Source: Macrolepiota albuminosa | Lineage: Eukaryota; Basidiomycota; Agaricomycetes; Agaricales; Agaricaceae | Assembly: GCA_027475525.1 (NCBI GenBank) | Contig: JAMWFC010000051.1 | Span: forward strand, 2,650,616-2,714,615 | Direction of reading: 5' to 3' | Length of the DNA: 64,000 nucleotides | In this document: piece after piece, positions 46,248 to 58,490 of the stretch | Layout: the number at the start of each line of letters is the position of its first letter | Position numbering within the stretch: the stretch's first letter is position 1 | The notes under the pieces: model-generated | Seen by the model: only the letters and a program-made list of their open reading frames with translations | The model's database searches: none | Told to the model about the DNA's origin: nothing | Position numbers and translations under genes: made by a program

Positions 46248-49200
46248 TCAGAATGACCTGTTGTCATCCAACGACCATGACGCTCCACCCCAGTATCGCC
46301 GCCCAACACGTATCACAACGATAAGTCCGACAGTGATTGTCGTCGCGTCAAAAACGCTGTAAGCTTTTCGTGGACCAACGAAGAAAGCTGTGCTGGCAAG
46401 TACCAAGAATAGCCACCTGACGGAGAAGGTACGTTCGAACCTGATGATCAGATAGATTACGAACAGTTGTTTCACAAAGATCCAATTATAATTCTCTCAC
46501 CTCTGTCGCTCAAACAGAGAACCGGTATTCCAGGACGCAAAATCAACCAACACCAGGAAGGGTGCGACATTGAGAAAATCATGGTCGCCATCGAACGGGG
46601 TAGTCCACCCGGCAGTAAATAATGTCCTCACCCATACCGCTAAGACGGGCGCCACCAGAGGTAGAAGCCATGTCATAAGAAGTAGATTATGTAGATTATG
46701 GTTATGATTGTCCAGTCTATACTTTTGCAACAACTCGCGTTGTGCTTCATGGTTGTGCATTTCTGCAGGTTCGTCTTCTTGCACCGTGCCATCTACGTCA
46801 GCGACGCGGATCAAGGGTATAGCGGCGGGGGTTGTTGTATATCTCAACTGAGATATTTGACGTGTCGATGAAGAGCAATTGAATAGATGGATGAGCCAAC
46901 AGCCGAGGTAGGCTACTTGCCAAGGGACCAAGATGAAGATGAGAGCGAAAATTAATCCCATAGATATTAGGCTGCCGCGACGAACACCCGTATTTTCTCG
47001 GAGCCTAGACCTGCAATAAGTTTAATCTTGTGGTATAGATGTTATATTACAAGGTACACGCACCTCCCAGAAAGCAAAGATGAAATTACTCCGATCGGCC
47101 ACATCAAAATAACCAATAAACCCCAGGCCACACAAACCAACCCACTAGCAATTAGCAAGACGAGAGGTGCAATGATAGCAAAAGATGAATCTCCACCAGT
47201 CCCAAGATAGACATAGGGCGGAAGCGGTAAAAGAGCAACCACAATCGATGTAAGCAATAGTCGTGTGAGAGTGTACCGTCCATAATAGGATAAAGATTCA
47301 TATACGGATGGCATCACTAAAATTCATGTTGGCCGTCAACACATTTTTTCCTCTCACATCAAAAAAACCAACAATCGTACCAGCTCCCCGGTCAGCTACG
47401 CCCCATGCCTTGAACATAACCAAAGCCACAACACCCACTGCCCAGGTTACAAGAGTAGTCGGGTAGCGCGAGGCCCATCTACCAATAGTCGCGGGCCAAT
47501 CGATCCCGATAGTATATCCTACCATGTTGCATCCGAGAGTGCCGGATGAGTAGAGTGAGAACTCCAAACTTCGGCGTGGCGCAACGGACGCCACGTAAGG
47601 AGCGGAAGAATGTGTATGCAGGAGGATGCGGCCGCTCGTCGGGCTGACAGGGAAATAGTGTGTTTCAGCAGGCTGGGAGGTATGTGATATCAAGGGGTGC
47701 AGTAAGGGGTCTAGTTGCGATCAGTAAGCTACCAGAACGGGAAGGCTTCGCAGAAGATGTACCTGAACACCACGTTTCTTCGTCCGGAGTAATCGGAATG
47801 TACTTGTACACAAGTAAAGCGCTCGATATGAGATTAGGAAAAATATAGTGAGATCCTAAAGTCGTTTCGTCAAACCAACGAACCTCCGCGTCGTTGAACA
47901 GCAGCGCTTCGAAAAATGACGTGAGCTGTCGCCCGCCACACATAAAAATTACTCACACAGTGTACTCGGCCCTTCGATCACATTCTCTCGTAACCCAATC
48001 CCAGCCATAACCCATCCTCTTGCATCTCCATCTTTAATATGTACACCAAGCCACCTCTTGTCTGAATCATCCCCAATAATTAGTGGAATATCAGCCTCGA
48101 ATACCACCACTCCCTCCGACTCGCCCACTCCCTCATTAGGCACAGGGAACATCGTCCCAGGCCTGGGGTTTGGTATCAGCTTAAGCAAGTCTGGTTTTAT
48201 TGGGCTACACCTAGGCCCTTCTTCAGACGGGGTACACATATACACAGATGCCTTGAGAGGTGCGGCATTCTGCGGGCTCACATTTAATATAGATCCCAGT
48301 CCAACGAGCACAGTAGCCTTAAGAAGTGTTTTTCTAGCCGGAGGAAGGGGAAGCAGGAAAGTACCTGACCCGCGGAGGTACTTGCTGACTATGACGAGGT
48401 GCTGTGCCTCTGGCATGATCCTGTAGTTCTCTGGATCAGTCAATGTGAATCCTGGTTCCTCTATTGATGCAGCGGGCGGTAACGTATGACCATCGCGTAA
48501 CCATTTACCGAGTACGGCAACCTTTTCATGGGCTGTGGCCGCACCCGCGGCTTCCAAAGCAGCACGGGCAACGCGCCAGCGTACTTGATGACACCAGACC
48601 ATTTCACGGTGGCCTACACCTGTCCAGGCGCCTTCCAGGGCAGAGGTAAAGATAGTGTGCCGCGGGATGTCATTACCAGAGTCTGTGACGGGGAGGATAC
48701 AGGATTCAGAAGGTATCATCATGTCGGTCGCTCCACCGCAGAGTGAGATAATTGGTGTAGGGTCCGACATGAGCAGACGCTGGTTTCTAGCATATATTCT
48801 GTCAATTCGGGAGTCGAAGCGCGCAGGAGGGAGGGTATGAGGCGTGGACATCGTAATGATTGCAGAAATATTGGGGAATGGCAGGAGGGAAGTCGCGACG
48901 ACGCCCCCCATGGAGTGGCCCATTATAATAATCGATGTGCCAGGTGGATATAAAGAAAGAATGTATGATATTGCGTGTGAGGTGTAGGAAATTTGGGATT
49001 CAAGTGTGGGTCCATGAAAAGCAGAGAGATCTTCATTAAACTCCACTATAACAGGTCGTCAGCTCAAAATCATACACCAGACCTAGGTAGTCCTTGGTAC
49101 TCCTTGAGAGTTCATGGTATTTTGTATGAATGAGAACTACTCGGATACATGGTCGTCAAGTGGCACATTAAACTAAACGCGTACCTGCAAATACATCGAG

Positions 49201-49667
49201 CGCCTTTAGCTGCCGTGACACAAACTCTGGAGCCGCAGCATAAGGAGACGCGTAAAACTGTCTTGCAGCAGACGATGCGATAGAGCGAACCTGGTGCGAC
49301 GAGCCCGCGTTGCCTGGAATGAACAAGACCGGTGTGCCTTGAACCTTCATTAAACACCTACGTTAGTCGATCTACACAGTATCGAAAAGCGACATGTATG
49401 CACCTCATCAGGTTCCCATCCAACCTCTCGATAGAGCGAGAGTGAGTATCTCTTTGAGAGTGGCGTCCACGAGGCATTAAAGTCGGACTGTACTATATAG
49501 GACGGCGACATCCATGACATGCGACATCCTTGCGGCGAAAGATTCTCAGTAATGTCTACCGTTGCGAGGTATAATACAAAGAGTGCAACGAGAGAGACTG
49601 AGCCTAGAATGAACGTGTTGTATATTGACATAGCACTAGCATATGGGCAACTGCCAAAGTTTTCCAT
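46248..49667 (-). CDS. BST1: GPI inositol-deacylase (PGAP1/Bst1 type)
   Basis: An ER membrane esterase that removes the acyl chain from the GPI inositol ring, a step needed for ER exit of GPI proteins. The ATG at 49667 ([20 protein letters not shown]) opens an N-terminal membrane span ([20 protein letters not shown]). Luminal blocks follow: [38 protein letters not shown] (the substrate loop) and the catalytic serine in [17 protein letters not shown]. Then come [20 protein letters not shown] and [16 protein letters not shown] long luminal domain with [20 protein letters not shown] precedes a cluster of C-terminal membrane spans ([80 protein letters not shown]). Many introns; the ORFs between 47042 and 47943 are separate exons of one chain. 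Family length is about 1,000 residues. Confidence 0.93.
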
Positions 49668-49917
49668 CGTGATGGCATCACGACCCCCCACGAACGTCAA
49701 TCTCAAACTTTTTAATTAAAGTACACTTGCCCGCTCAATTGCACTCATATTCATGAAATAGTGAAAATGTATGGGTTGATTCATAATGTGTTACTATGAT
49801 ACGAATGCAATACGGTGTAAGGATGTGTGATAATGCGACAATGCGGTATGCGTGCAATGACCAGACAACACATGATCAAGGCGCGCACGGAAGTGGCGGG
49901 CAGAAAACAGGAAACGT

Positions 49918-50835
49918 CTAATCATCATCAGCAGGAACCTCTTCCTTGGCGTCAGAAGGCTTGTCAGCTGATATACAAGTCAATATACGACCTTAAAGAA
50001 CGGAAAAGAAGTACTAACCAGAGTCTTGCATATCTGAAGTCCAGAGGGTAAGGTTGTCCCTGAGTAGTTGCATGATCAAGGTCGAGTCCTTGTAGCTCTC
50101 TTCCGATAGTGTGTCAAGCTCAGCGATGGCGTCATCGAAAGCCTGCTTGGCGAGGTGGCAAGCGCGATCAGGGCTATTCAGGATTTCATAATAGAAAACA
50201 GAGAAGTTAAGCGCAAGACCGAGACGGATGGGATGTGTGGGAGGCAATTCAGTAACAGCAACATCAGAGGCAGCCTTGTAGGCTTCCAAGGACTTGTCGG
50301 CGCTATCCTTGCGTTTATCACCAGTCGCAAATTCGGCTAGGTAGCGGTGGTAATCACCCATCCTGACAATCGATAAACAATGTGCGTGTACACGTAACAA
50401 GACGACTTACATCTTGTGGTAGAAGACCTTTGATTCGCCAGAAGCAGCCGAGGGGATGAGGTGCTTATCGAGGACATCGAGGATATCTTCGCAGATTTTA
50501 GCAAGCTCGCCCTCGATCTTCTCCCTGTAGCTCTTAATCATTGATACCTGGGCCTCGTTGCCCTTCGACTCTTCTTTTTGCTCGATCGAGGAGACGATTC
50601 TCCATGATGCACGGCGGGCACCAATAACATTCTTGTAGGCGACAGAAAGGAGATTACGTTCTTCAACGGTTAATTCCTGGTCTGATGAAGCAACTTGCTT
50701 CATGTTTTCAACCATCTCTGGAGACACAAGTCAGGAAGAAACGAAAAAGAAGATATGTGAGTTATTACCTTCGTAGCGCTCAGCCTGCTCCGCGAGCTTG
50801 GCGAGGTAGACAGAATCTTCACGACCGGTGGTCAT
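49918..50835 (-). CDS. 14-3-3 protein
   Basis: A dimeric adaptor that binds phosphoserine/threonine partners and controls cell cycle, metabolism and signalling. Exon 1 from the ATG at 50835 is [22 protein letters not shown]; the next exon joins in frame to [20 protein letters not shown]. The family blocks [40 protein letters not shown] (across an intron), [20 protein letters not shown] and [16 protein letters not shown] are all present. The acidic tail is EEVPADDD. The K, R, R and Y of the phosphopeptide pocket are visible in the K-N-V-I-G-A-R-R and Y-H-R-Y-L segments. The length of about 255 residues is normal. Confidence 0.97.
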
Positions 50836-52000
50836 CTGGACGCGAGTCAGACACGTAGACGCGAGCAACGCGTCTAGGAACGTACATTTAGGAGATGAAT
50901 GTGGTGACCTAGAGGGACAGAGAATGAGCGGGGACGACGAAACGACGGGGAGCAACTCACGGGAGGTACGCTGATAAACGGGGTCGAAGTGAAAAGCAAA
51001 TTGAGACTGGCAGAGATAAAAACCAGTCTGGGCAGAGGGTTAAATAGCACGTGACAACCCATCAGGGCAAAGGGTTGATCCCACAACGTGACATGGCCTC
51101 AAATCGGGCCACCTGTCGATAACAGGACCTACAAACGGGCCAGTGGCCAGCTTGAAACAACATCATGTCGCTTTATTTCGTTATTAAGATCTCTGCCATC
51201 AGCATTGTTTTCAACATCCCTTGTTTTTGATCTTCCGCATCGCCGTGACAATTTTTTCCTTCAGAAGCCACGTGGTGACGCGTCTTGACGCGTCAACTTT
51301 TCCGCAGTGCGCAAATATCAGTTCCGGCCCACAACACGCCGTCCCCACAATAAGGAGCAGTTAGACAAACCTCCTGCCCTTGATAGCGAAGCTGAGGTTC
51401 GAAAGTCTCTCCTCGAGCTTTCTCTATATACAGGTAGTTCGAAGCCCAAATCAAAAAGCTAAAAGGAAAGGGGCCTGAGGAGTCCTACGCATAAAAAGCG
51501 TTCGTAGACAGATGACTCGTGCACCATTCATCGCTATTTTCCACAAACATTCCTCCCGGGTGCCGTATTGAGTTTATTCCTTGGCCTCGATGGTCCCCCA
51601 AATGGAAGACAAAGAAATTTCCAACCAAAGGACAACTTCGAGGACTCGATCGGTAACCCATCCGCGAGATTTCTACTTTGATTCGGGATGATTGTGGGCA
51701 TGAAGCGACCACACTCTCCGGAAAAGCCGGTGGAGGGACCTTCAAATGTACTAGTGCTAATGGAAAGTGATAACGGATTCCTCCGAGTCGGCTTCTGACC
51801 TAGTACTGATACATTTGCTATCGTCCACACGGTAGTAGTTGTATTTCAGAGTTACTCAATACATGGTCCAAAAATCTTCCCACTGAATCTGCTTGACTTG
51901 TTGTAGACAACGTTTGGATTGATGGTGGTTTTGCAGTTGCCTAATAACGTGGTCAAAAATAGAAACCATGTGACAAAATGATCGCTTGTCGCGCCGACCC
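50836..52000. promoter_or_regulatory. Divergent regulatory region between the 14-3-3 and CLPTM1 genes
   Basis: The 1,165 bp contain three ACGCGT boxes (50868-50873, 51278-51283, 51288-51293), the last two 10 bp apart, and two CACGTG boxes (51048-51053, 51269-51274). In yeasts ACGCGT is bound by the G1/S factor MBF. The short frames at 51485-51830 have no coding features. Confidence 0.5.
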
Positions 52001-54862
52001 ATGACTGGCCAAACGACATTCATGCCTGAACCACAGAGAGCAGCAGCCCCCGCACCTCGCGGTGCCCCCGCCGCCGCAGGGCCACAGGAGGAGTCTAATT
52101 TTCGAAGATTTTTCGGTATCGTTCAGGTAGGGCCTCGGATGATTTATATAACACTGACCGATATTTTGGAATAGCAAGTATTCTTTATGTGGGCATTGTT
52201 GCAACTAGGTACAAAGTGTCTATGAAAACGTCCTATATTTGTTCTTATATCGTATTTTCCAAGCCACAAGATTCTTCGCCTCGCCCACTGAAAAAGCTAC
52301 AACACCTCAGTCGAACGATCCCAAGGCCTCTCCTGTTGACCCATGGACTCTCCCACCGAAAGAAGTCACACTCGCATGGGCACTTGGCCAACCACTTGAC
52401 ATGCATGTGCAGTTTACGACGGCCCCTCCCGCACAAGTCTTCAATAAGCCCAACTGGCTGAAGGAGCAAGACAAAGGTCTACCCACGTTTGTGTGGTCAA
52501 ACATCACTTTTGGTGACTGGAATGCTGCCTATACTGCCGAGCTTGATATGAAGTTTCCCAAGGTGTGTATCACAGTTATGGCAGCGATTTCATCGTACCG
52601 AAGGATCATATTGATTTTTGTATTATCACAGAATGTATTGAATAATGGCTCCTTGTGGATGGACGTGTTTCTCACCAAGGAAGGCGCAGTGCCCGACCCA
52701 AATAATCCGAACTTCAGCCCAGACAATATACACATTGTTCGAAAGCGTATATTAAAATCTCGCTGTCAGGTCTTCTCGGCCTGATGATTCTTCTCTTCCA
52801 TAGTTTTGACACCATACCTTGCCAAGCACAAACCTAGGAAAGAAAAGAAGCTTCTTGGAGCAGATGATATTCCAGTGTCGGAGGTAAAGGAACCCGAAGA
52901 GGTAAATATCCCAGGTGTTTGTATCTGGAGACACGACTTATTAACGACAATCAGGCCGATCAGTTTGTTCCGCACTGGTATACGGTAACTATCAGTGGAA
53001 AGACGTCTCTTGCTTCGTTACTGACACCGAAACAAGAACGTCACTTTGGCGCTGATCTCGGACGCAGCAAAAGTGCCATATAGCTCTCTACCAATTCCTA
53101 TCCTTGAACGTCAGTGAATTTCGTTAATTCGAGTCGCAAAAATCGCCCATTTTCTTGCCAGACTTACACTTGACTCCTGAACGTGATGAAACGGGTACCA
53201 AGGGCTTCTACAAACCTATCATCTTTTCTAATGAGTTCTGGCATCTCCGCGAGTACTATATTGAGATCAACAGTACAACGCCGTCACTGCCCCTACAAAT
53301 CACTTTACAGCCCATGTCATACTTCAAATTTCAAATGTTTGCATCACTGACAAACGGATTCAAGGAAGCTGCGAAACAGCAGGGGGCGGGAGCTGGAGCA
53401 GAATTGGACGAGCTCAAGCGCATGTTGATCGAGACTAATCCCTGGTTCCTCGCCCTGACGGGCCTTGTCAGCATCTTACATGTCGTGTGAGCGAAACTTT
53501 TTCTTTTGCCTGGCGGGAAAAATGGCTTAACAAATTTGTTCATGTGACAGATTCGAAATGCTCGCGTTCAGTTCTGACGTCTCGCATTGGCGTCAGAAGA
53601 AGGAGATGGTAGGTGTTTCTGTCAGGTGGGAATGCATTTCAATCTTTGCCGCCGCTCAATCATTTACGTGGAATGATATATTCTAGGACGGTGAGTCTCA
53701 TGACATTTGGATCGCAACGGATCAGTGTTTTATTCACTGATATGAAACAGATCGTTACGAACGTTTTTGTTCAGATTGTTGTGCTGCTTTATCTTATCGA
53801 CAACAATGACAATACGAGCTGGATGATTCTGCTGGGATCGGGTATGGGAGTAATCATTGAGGCTTGGAAGGTGTGTGTTTCCAGACTAGGATGGCTTTAA
53901 AGAATTAAAATTGGAACAGATAACAAAGGCCGTGGATATCAAAGTGGCATCTGCACCCGCTGGTTCGCGGTTCCCCTTTACGCTTGAAATCAAAGGTATG
54001 CCCAGATAGCCCTTAGTATTATGGTATTGACTCTATCGTTGTACAGACAAGCATGTGCTGAGCGAGGACGAAAAGAAGACACAAGAGTTCGTTTTGTACC
54101 AATCATACTGGATTTGACCTGCTAACTTGACCCCCTAGATATGATAAACTTGCATTCCGTTATGTCTCTTATGCTGCAATCCCTCTTCTCATCGGGTATA
54201 CTGGATACTCCCTTGTCTACAATACGCATAAGGGATGGTACAGTTTCGTTATCTCCACTCTCACTTCATTCGTGTACATGTTTGGATTTGTACGTTCCTC
54301 TCAGCTCAAGGTTCCCAGCTAAACACTTATCATCTGTTGATAGGCGCAACTCGTCCCACAGTTGATCATCAACTACAAGCTCAAGGTACGATGGACATTA
54401 CCCCGTAGTACTCGTTGCTTATTACATGATTCAGAGTGTGGCGCATATGCCTATGAAGGCGATGATATATAAAACACTTTCTACTGTTGTTGATGACCTG
54501 TTCGCGTATGAAACCATTTCCTTCCCAAACAGTCCGAAAATTTTATTGACACATCATTCGCAAGGTTCTGCATCAAGATGCCTTTCTTACATCGCTTAGC
54601 CTGTTTCCGGTATCTCCGTTCCCTTCAAGTCCTCGTACTATGTTTAACAAACTGTCCATTATAATCCAGGGACGACGTGGTATTCCTCATATTCCTGTAT
54701 CAGGTAAGCAATGCTATAAATATCCTGGTTTATAGTAAATCATCACCAATGATTTAGCGCTGGATCTATCGGGTGGACCCGAAACGAGTCAACGAGTATG
54801 GGCAAGTTATGGTGCAGGATGTGGCCGCCGTTGAGGAGCAGGAAAGCAAAAAGGAGAGATAG
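52001..54862 (+). CDS. CLPTM1-family multi-pass membrane protein
   Basis: A member of the cleft lip and palate transmembrane protein 1 group; animal members act in the ER/Golgi as lipid scramblases and receptor-trafficking factors. The fungal role is unclear. The start MTGQTTFMPEPQRAAAPAPR leads to a first span (SFFMWALLQLGTKCLYENVL region). The conserved luminal domain has WSNITFGDWNAAYTAELDMK, NVLNNGSLWMDVFLTKEGAV and the FYKPIIFSNEFWHLREYYIE block. A later set of spans follows (WFLALTGLVSILHVV, TNVFVQIVVLLYLIDNNDNT, GSGMGVIIEAWKVC, YVPLSS context), then PQLIINYKLKSVAHMPMKAM and a C-terminus IYRVDPKRVNEYGQVMVQDV ending EESKKER. The last blocks are joined by several introns between 53880 and 54760. 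Upstream in-frame TTG is not taken as a start. Confidence 0.9.
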
Positions 54863-55354
54863 ACGGCCATCACTGTGTCAGCTGTCACCAGTTCGGTTGA
54901 GGAGTGTCAATAGAGCTGGCTTGGTGTGCCCACCGTGGCTGTTTCCGCAACGAGTTTCCTGATGTCACGGAGGTATGGTAAGGAGCCAGGTTCATATCCG
55001 GGCATGTAGTCCGTGAAAAATAGAAGTTCATTTTTACCGGGTCACATACGTGGCCTCTGGATAGATAGATGTAGACTGTGGACCAGACTGCCATATCCTG
55101 TGGAATGTAGGATGAATTCGATTATCTTGCCTGATACTTAAGTGCAATGTCTAAATGTTCATTTATCATTGCGGAGGTAGTAGATGGGGTAATCAAGGAC
55201 TTTTACGAAGAACCAGCCGGGCGTCAGCCATGAAAGGAGTTGAAACATACATACTTGGTATACAAAGCTGAGTTGAGTCGGAACCGCTTTTCCGTCCTTT
55301 ACTCCCATCTAAGCCATCCTCTCGTGTCTTGGCGTTGCGACTCCCAGCACTTAC
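54863..55354. other. Intergenic region upstream of the cysteine-motif gene
   Basis: The 492 bp hold the CLPTM1 3' UTR and the promoter of the following gene. No gene or repeat recognised. Confidence 0.45.
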
Positions 55355-58031
55355 ATGCCCGGTACCACAGCGGGCGGAGAACAGGCCACTTATGCCTGCC
55401 ATTGTCTCAATATCTGCATGAGACCAGGCAAGGCCGACGAAGTTGATACACCCCCGCCTCCGTCAACAAATGAACCAGCATTTTCACAAGTGTTCGTGGG
55501 TGAACGGGGAATCTCTGTTGTACGTGCCATTTTGCTACACGATCTTCTTTTCTCAATTTTTTTGTATAGTCTCATCCACAATTGACTGTAAGGATACGGA
55601 CACGAGGAGTACCTGTTGCGGGAACATCTCGGTTTTCACGATATACCACTATAATGTGTTTACTATGCCATTTTGCGGTGTATCGCGTCTACCAAACGTA
55701 CTCTCCGGATATTGAGGGGAAGGATGGGCCGCTCCTACCTACTGAAGATTGGGTAGAACGCGATGTCTTGAAGAGCCTGAACGGATGGATTGAGATACAC
55801 AAAGACTGTCTGGTGAGCCAATTTGACATTACTTTGGACGCTTCATTTTGCGATTTCACTCATTTCTGGCTTTCATAATTCTGCTATGTATAGGCTGGAC
55901 GCTCTGTCGAGGAGGCGGCCTCGTCTGCAAACTTTTCGGCACTTTTTAATCTTGTTCTACCCTCACCAGAATCGCCTGCCACCACTCCTGAACCGATTTA
56001 TGAACGGCCGCCGTCACGTTCTTTGACAGTGTCACCTCCTACACCGCCTAAATTCTTTGCCAATCTCCAGCCGGTATTTCTCCCACCCCCCTTTACCCCT
56101 TCACATCCGGTATTTTCCTACCTAGCAGACTATGCAAGAAAGGAATCGCAGGCTGTGCGAGATGCGGCTGAAGAGTACATGACCGAGCAGATGAAATTCA
56201 AAACCTCGGAAATTGAAATTGCCGATATGGAGCTTCGAAGGAGAGTTGACTCGTTGTGGAAGAGAGTCAGGGAGGGCGTCAGCCAGATACAGCATGTGTT
56301 TGGTCACCCGAGTGTGCGAAGAACTTCCACCTCCGGATCTAGGGAACGGGCTACCTTCAATGGGCGAGAACCAATATCGTCCGGGACGCCCAGCGTCAGT
56401 GTGATACGGGATTTTCTTCCGACTAGTGCCTCGCGTCCGAGATCATCCTCTCCTCCAGCGCCTCGTGTGTCCGCTCTCTCGGCATCGCTGACTACTTCTT
56501 CGTTTCATCATCCTAGAGCACGGGCGACTGCTATATCGCCTCCCCAATCGGATAGTTGTGCGTCCTCTCATATGTCAAATAGAACTCCATCTTCAGACTC
56601 CATGGCGGCCTCGCTGGCGATCGCCATCCCACATTCAGTGGATAATGTTCATCGAATGCGACGGAATATAAGCAATGGACTGGACATGGCAACGAGTCAC
56701 AGATATTTTATTGTTTCGGATGAAGACCAGGCCCGGAAGCGGGGACGGTCTCTGACGAAACCTGAGGATGTGCCAAATCAGAACCAGTCTGGAGATTCTT
56801 ACGTCCCGATCGTCATCAAGGATGACGACACTCAGAAGCAGCAAGAGAAGCAACCTGAGTCGACCAACGAACCTGTCTCTCCGTCACATGCTGCTGATAA
56901 GAGGGGGAGGCGGAAAGTTACATTCGATGTTAAGCCCGCCGTAGTCACGATCAAAAGGGAGGTTACCGCAGAAGAAATAGAGGATGAGGCGAATGCAGCC
57001 AAGGGAGATACTGGTAATCTTCTTGTCATTATTTCCGTGGCATCCCTTAATTTTGTCTTACAGACATGGTTTTTGTGCTTGAAGATCTAGAAGGCGCACA
57101 CCAGGGATCCCCTGGTAAAGCAACGCTTCAGCTTGTCGAGCAACCTTTTGTTCCAGTTCGGCCGCGAAGACAACGCCCACAAAATGTGGATAATTTGTCA
57201 ACGTCTTTCTCAGGCTTACGGCCTGCCTCACTCCCCATTCCATCTCTCGTCCGTCCATCAAGGAACAGTCTTGGATTATCTACCCCCACGCTGTCATTGC
57301 CGAGGTCCTCTCTCCCATCTCAACCGGCCTCTTCCGTCGAAGACATCCCCAATTCGCAAATGGAAAATAGTGATGAATTCAGGGCGCCAGCGCCTGATCC
57401 GAAGATGTTGGAGCTTCTAGCTGCGAATACACCCAGCCACCGAGGTGCCTGGAAACAAGAGAGTAAAGCATGGCAGACGTTTGTGAAACGACGGTCTGAA
57501 CGCTATGATAGCGAAGCTATCCTCGAGGAAGGAGAAGATGACGCTGGTACCGACGCCTCTGGATTTGCTATTCCGGATGTGTTGCCTAAACACTTGCAGA
57601 AGCCAGGTGAAGATTGCCCCTCCATTGAATCCGCAAATTTCACGCTTATATTTCTAGCAGTCATAGCCGGATCGTTGCCAGTATCCATGAAATTACCCAA
57701 ACCGAGGGAAGAGCTGTCTTTAGCGTCCTATCAGCCGACCACACTCACCAAGCAAACTTCTGTAACTTCGCCGACTCACAAAAAGCAGTCGTCCGCAGCG
57801 ATTCGAAAAGCCGTCTATGCGGAAAGAGACCGTTCTCGTACACTGGATCCTGGCCCTCTGGATTTTGCGTCTGTAAACGACGAAGATGAAGAGGAGGAAG
57901 ATATTGATGATGAGCCAGAATCAGCGCCAGCAGACGTGGCGTTAGGAGAACGTGGCCGGCGAGTTGCGTTGAAGATCCTCAAGGCACGTAGCGAAATTCC
58001 GGACTCGGGAATGTGGCGCAGTCTGGCCTAA
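55355..58031 (+). CDS. Unknown protein with CHC...CLLC cysteine motif and long disordered region
   Basis: I do not recognise the family. Start MPGTTAGGEQATYACHCLNI; after an intron (from about 55518) the chain continues VSHPQLTVRIRTRGVPVAGT and then IMCLLCHFAVYRVYQTYSPD. The first about 100 residues thus hold a CxC and a CxxC that could bind zinc, followed by strands, as in a small zinc-ribbon or yippee/Mis18-like fold; this is only a structural guess. A helical part (YLADYARKESQAVRDAAEEY, ELRRRVDSLWKRVREG) precedes a long Ser/Pro/Arg-rich, probably disordered region. Introns near 55817, 57018-57063 and probably 57606-57657 (which removes an odd hydrophobic segment) keep frame. The C-terminus is VALKILKARSEIPDSGMWRS LA after a very acidic patch (DEDEEEEDIDDEPESA). 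No functional link to neighbours is evident. Confidence 0.7.
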
Positions 58032-58490
58032 ATCACATTACCAAACCACAACTGAGAGTTTTATATTTCATCTATTAAGTATGTTTCCTGACACATAATC
58101 GGGTTTGATTTCTTGTCCGCTCTCTACAATCTTTGAACTACATAATGCGACTTCTGCTCTTGCTTTTATCTTTATATTGGCATGACCGTTGTCATCACGC
58201 ATCTATATCCTCGTTCTTCCCTCATCCGGCGCTGTTGCACATGTTTCGATCCTTTGCATGGACATAGTGTATTTGTTGCATTTTTCCTGTGTACGATTTA
58301 CTGTGATCCGTCTACCCTAGTAATATCACTCCATTATTGTATTCCAACCATAACTGCGAGCGGGGTAGAACATATATTGCAGTAAAACTTCTAAGGTAGA
58401 CGTGTGGGATATTACGGCAAGTAAATGAACAGCTACGTTTATTAGTGTGCTGTAAGAAAACTCGACGTGTCCATGGTGAGCGTAAAAAGA
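58032..58490. other. Convergent intergenic region
   Basis: The 459 bp lie between two stop codons. AT-rich; no gene, RNA or repeat recognised. Confidence 0.45.

Noticed and set aside
46000..46362. A 120-codon + strand frame
   Set aside because: Low-complexity residue content, overlaps the deacylase C-terminal exon, and no homologous motif.
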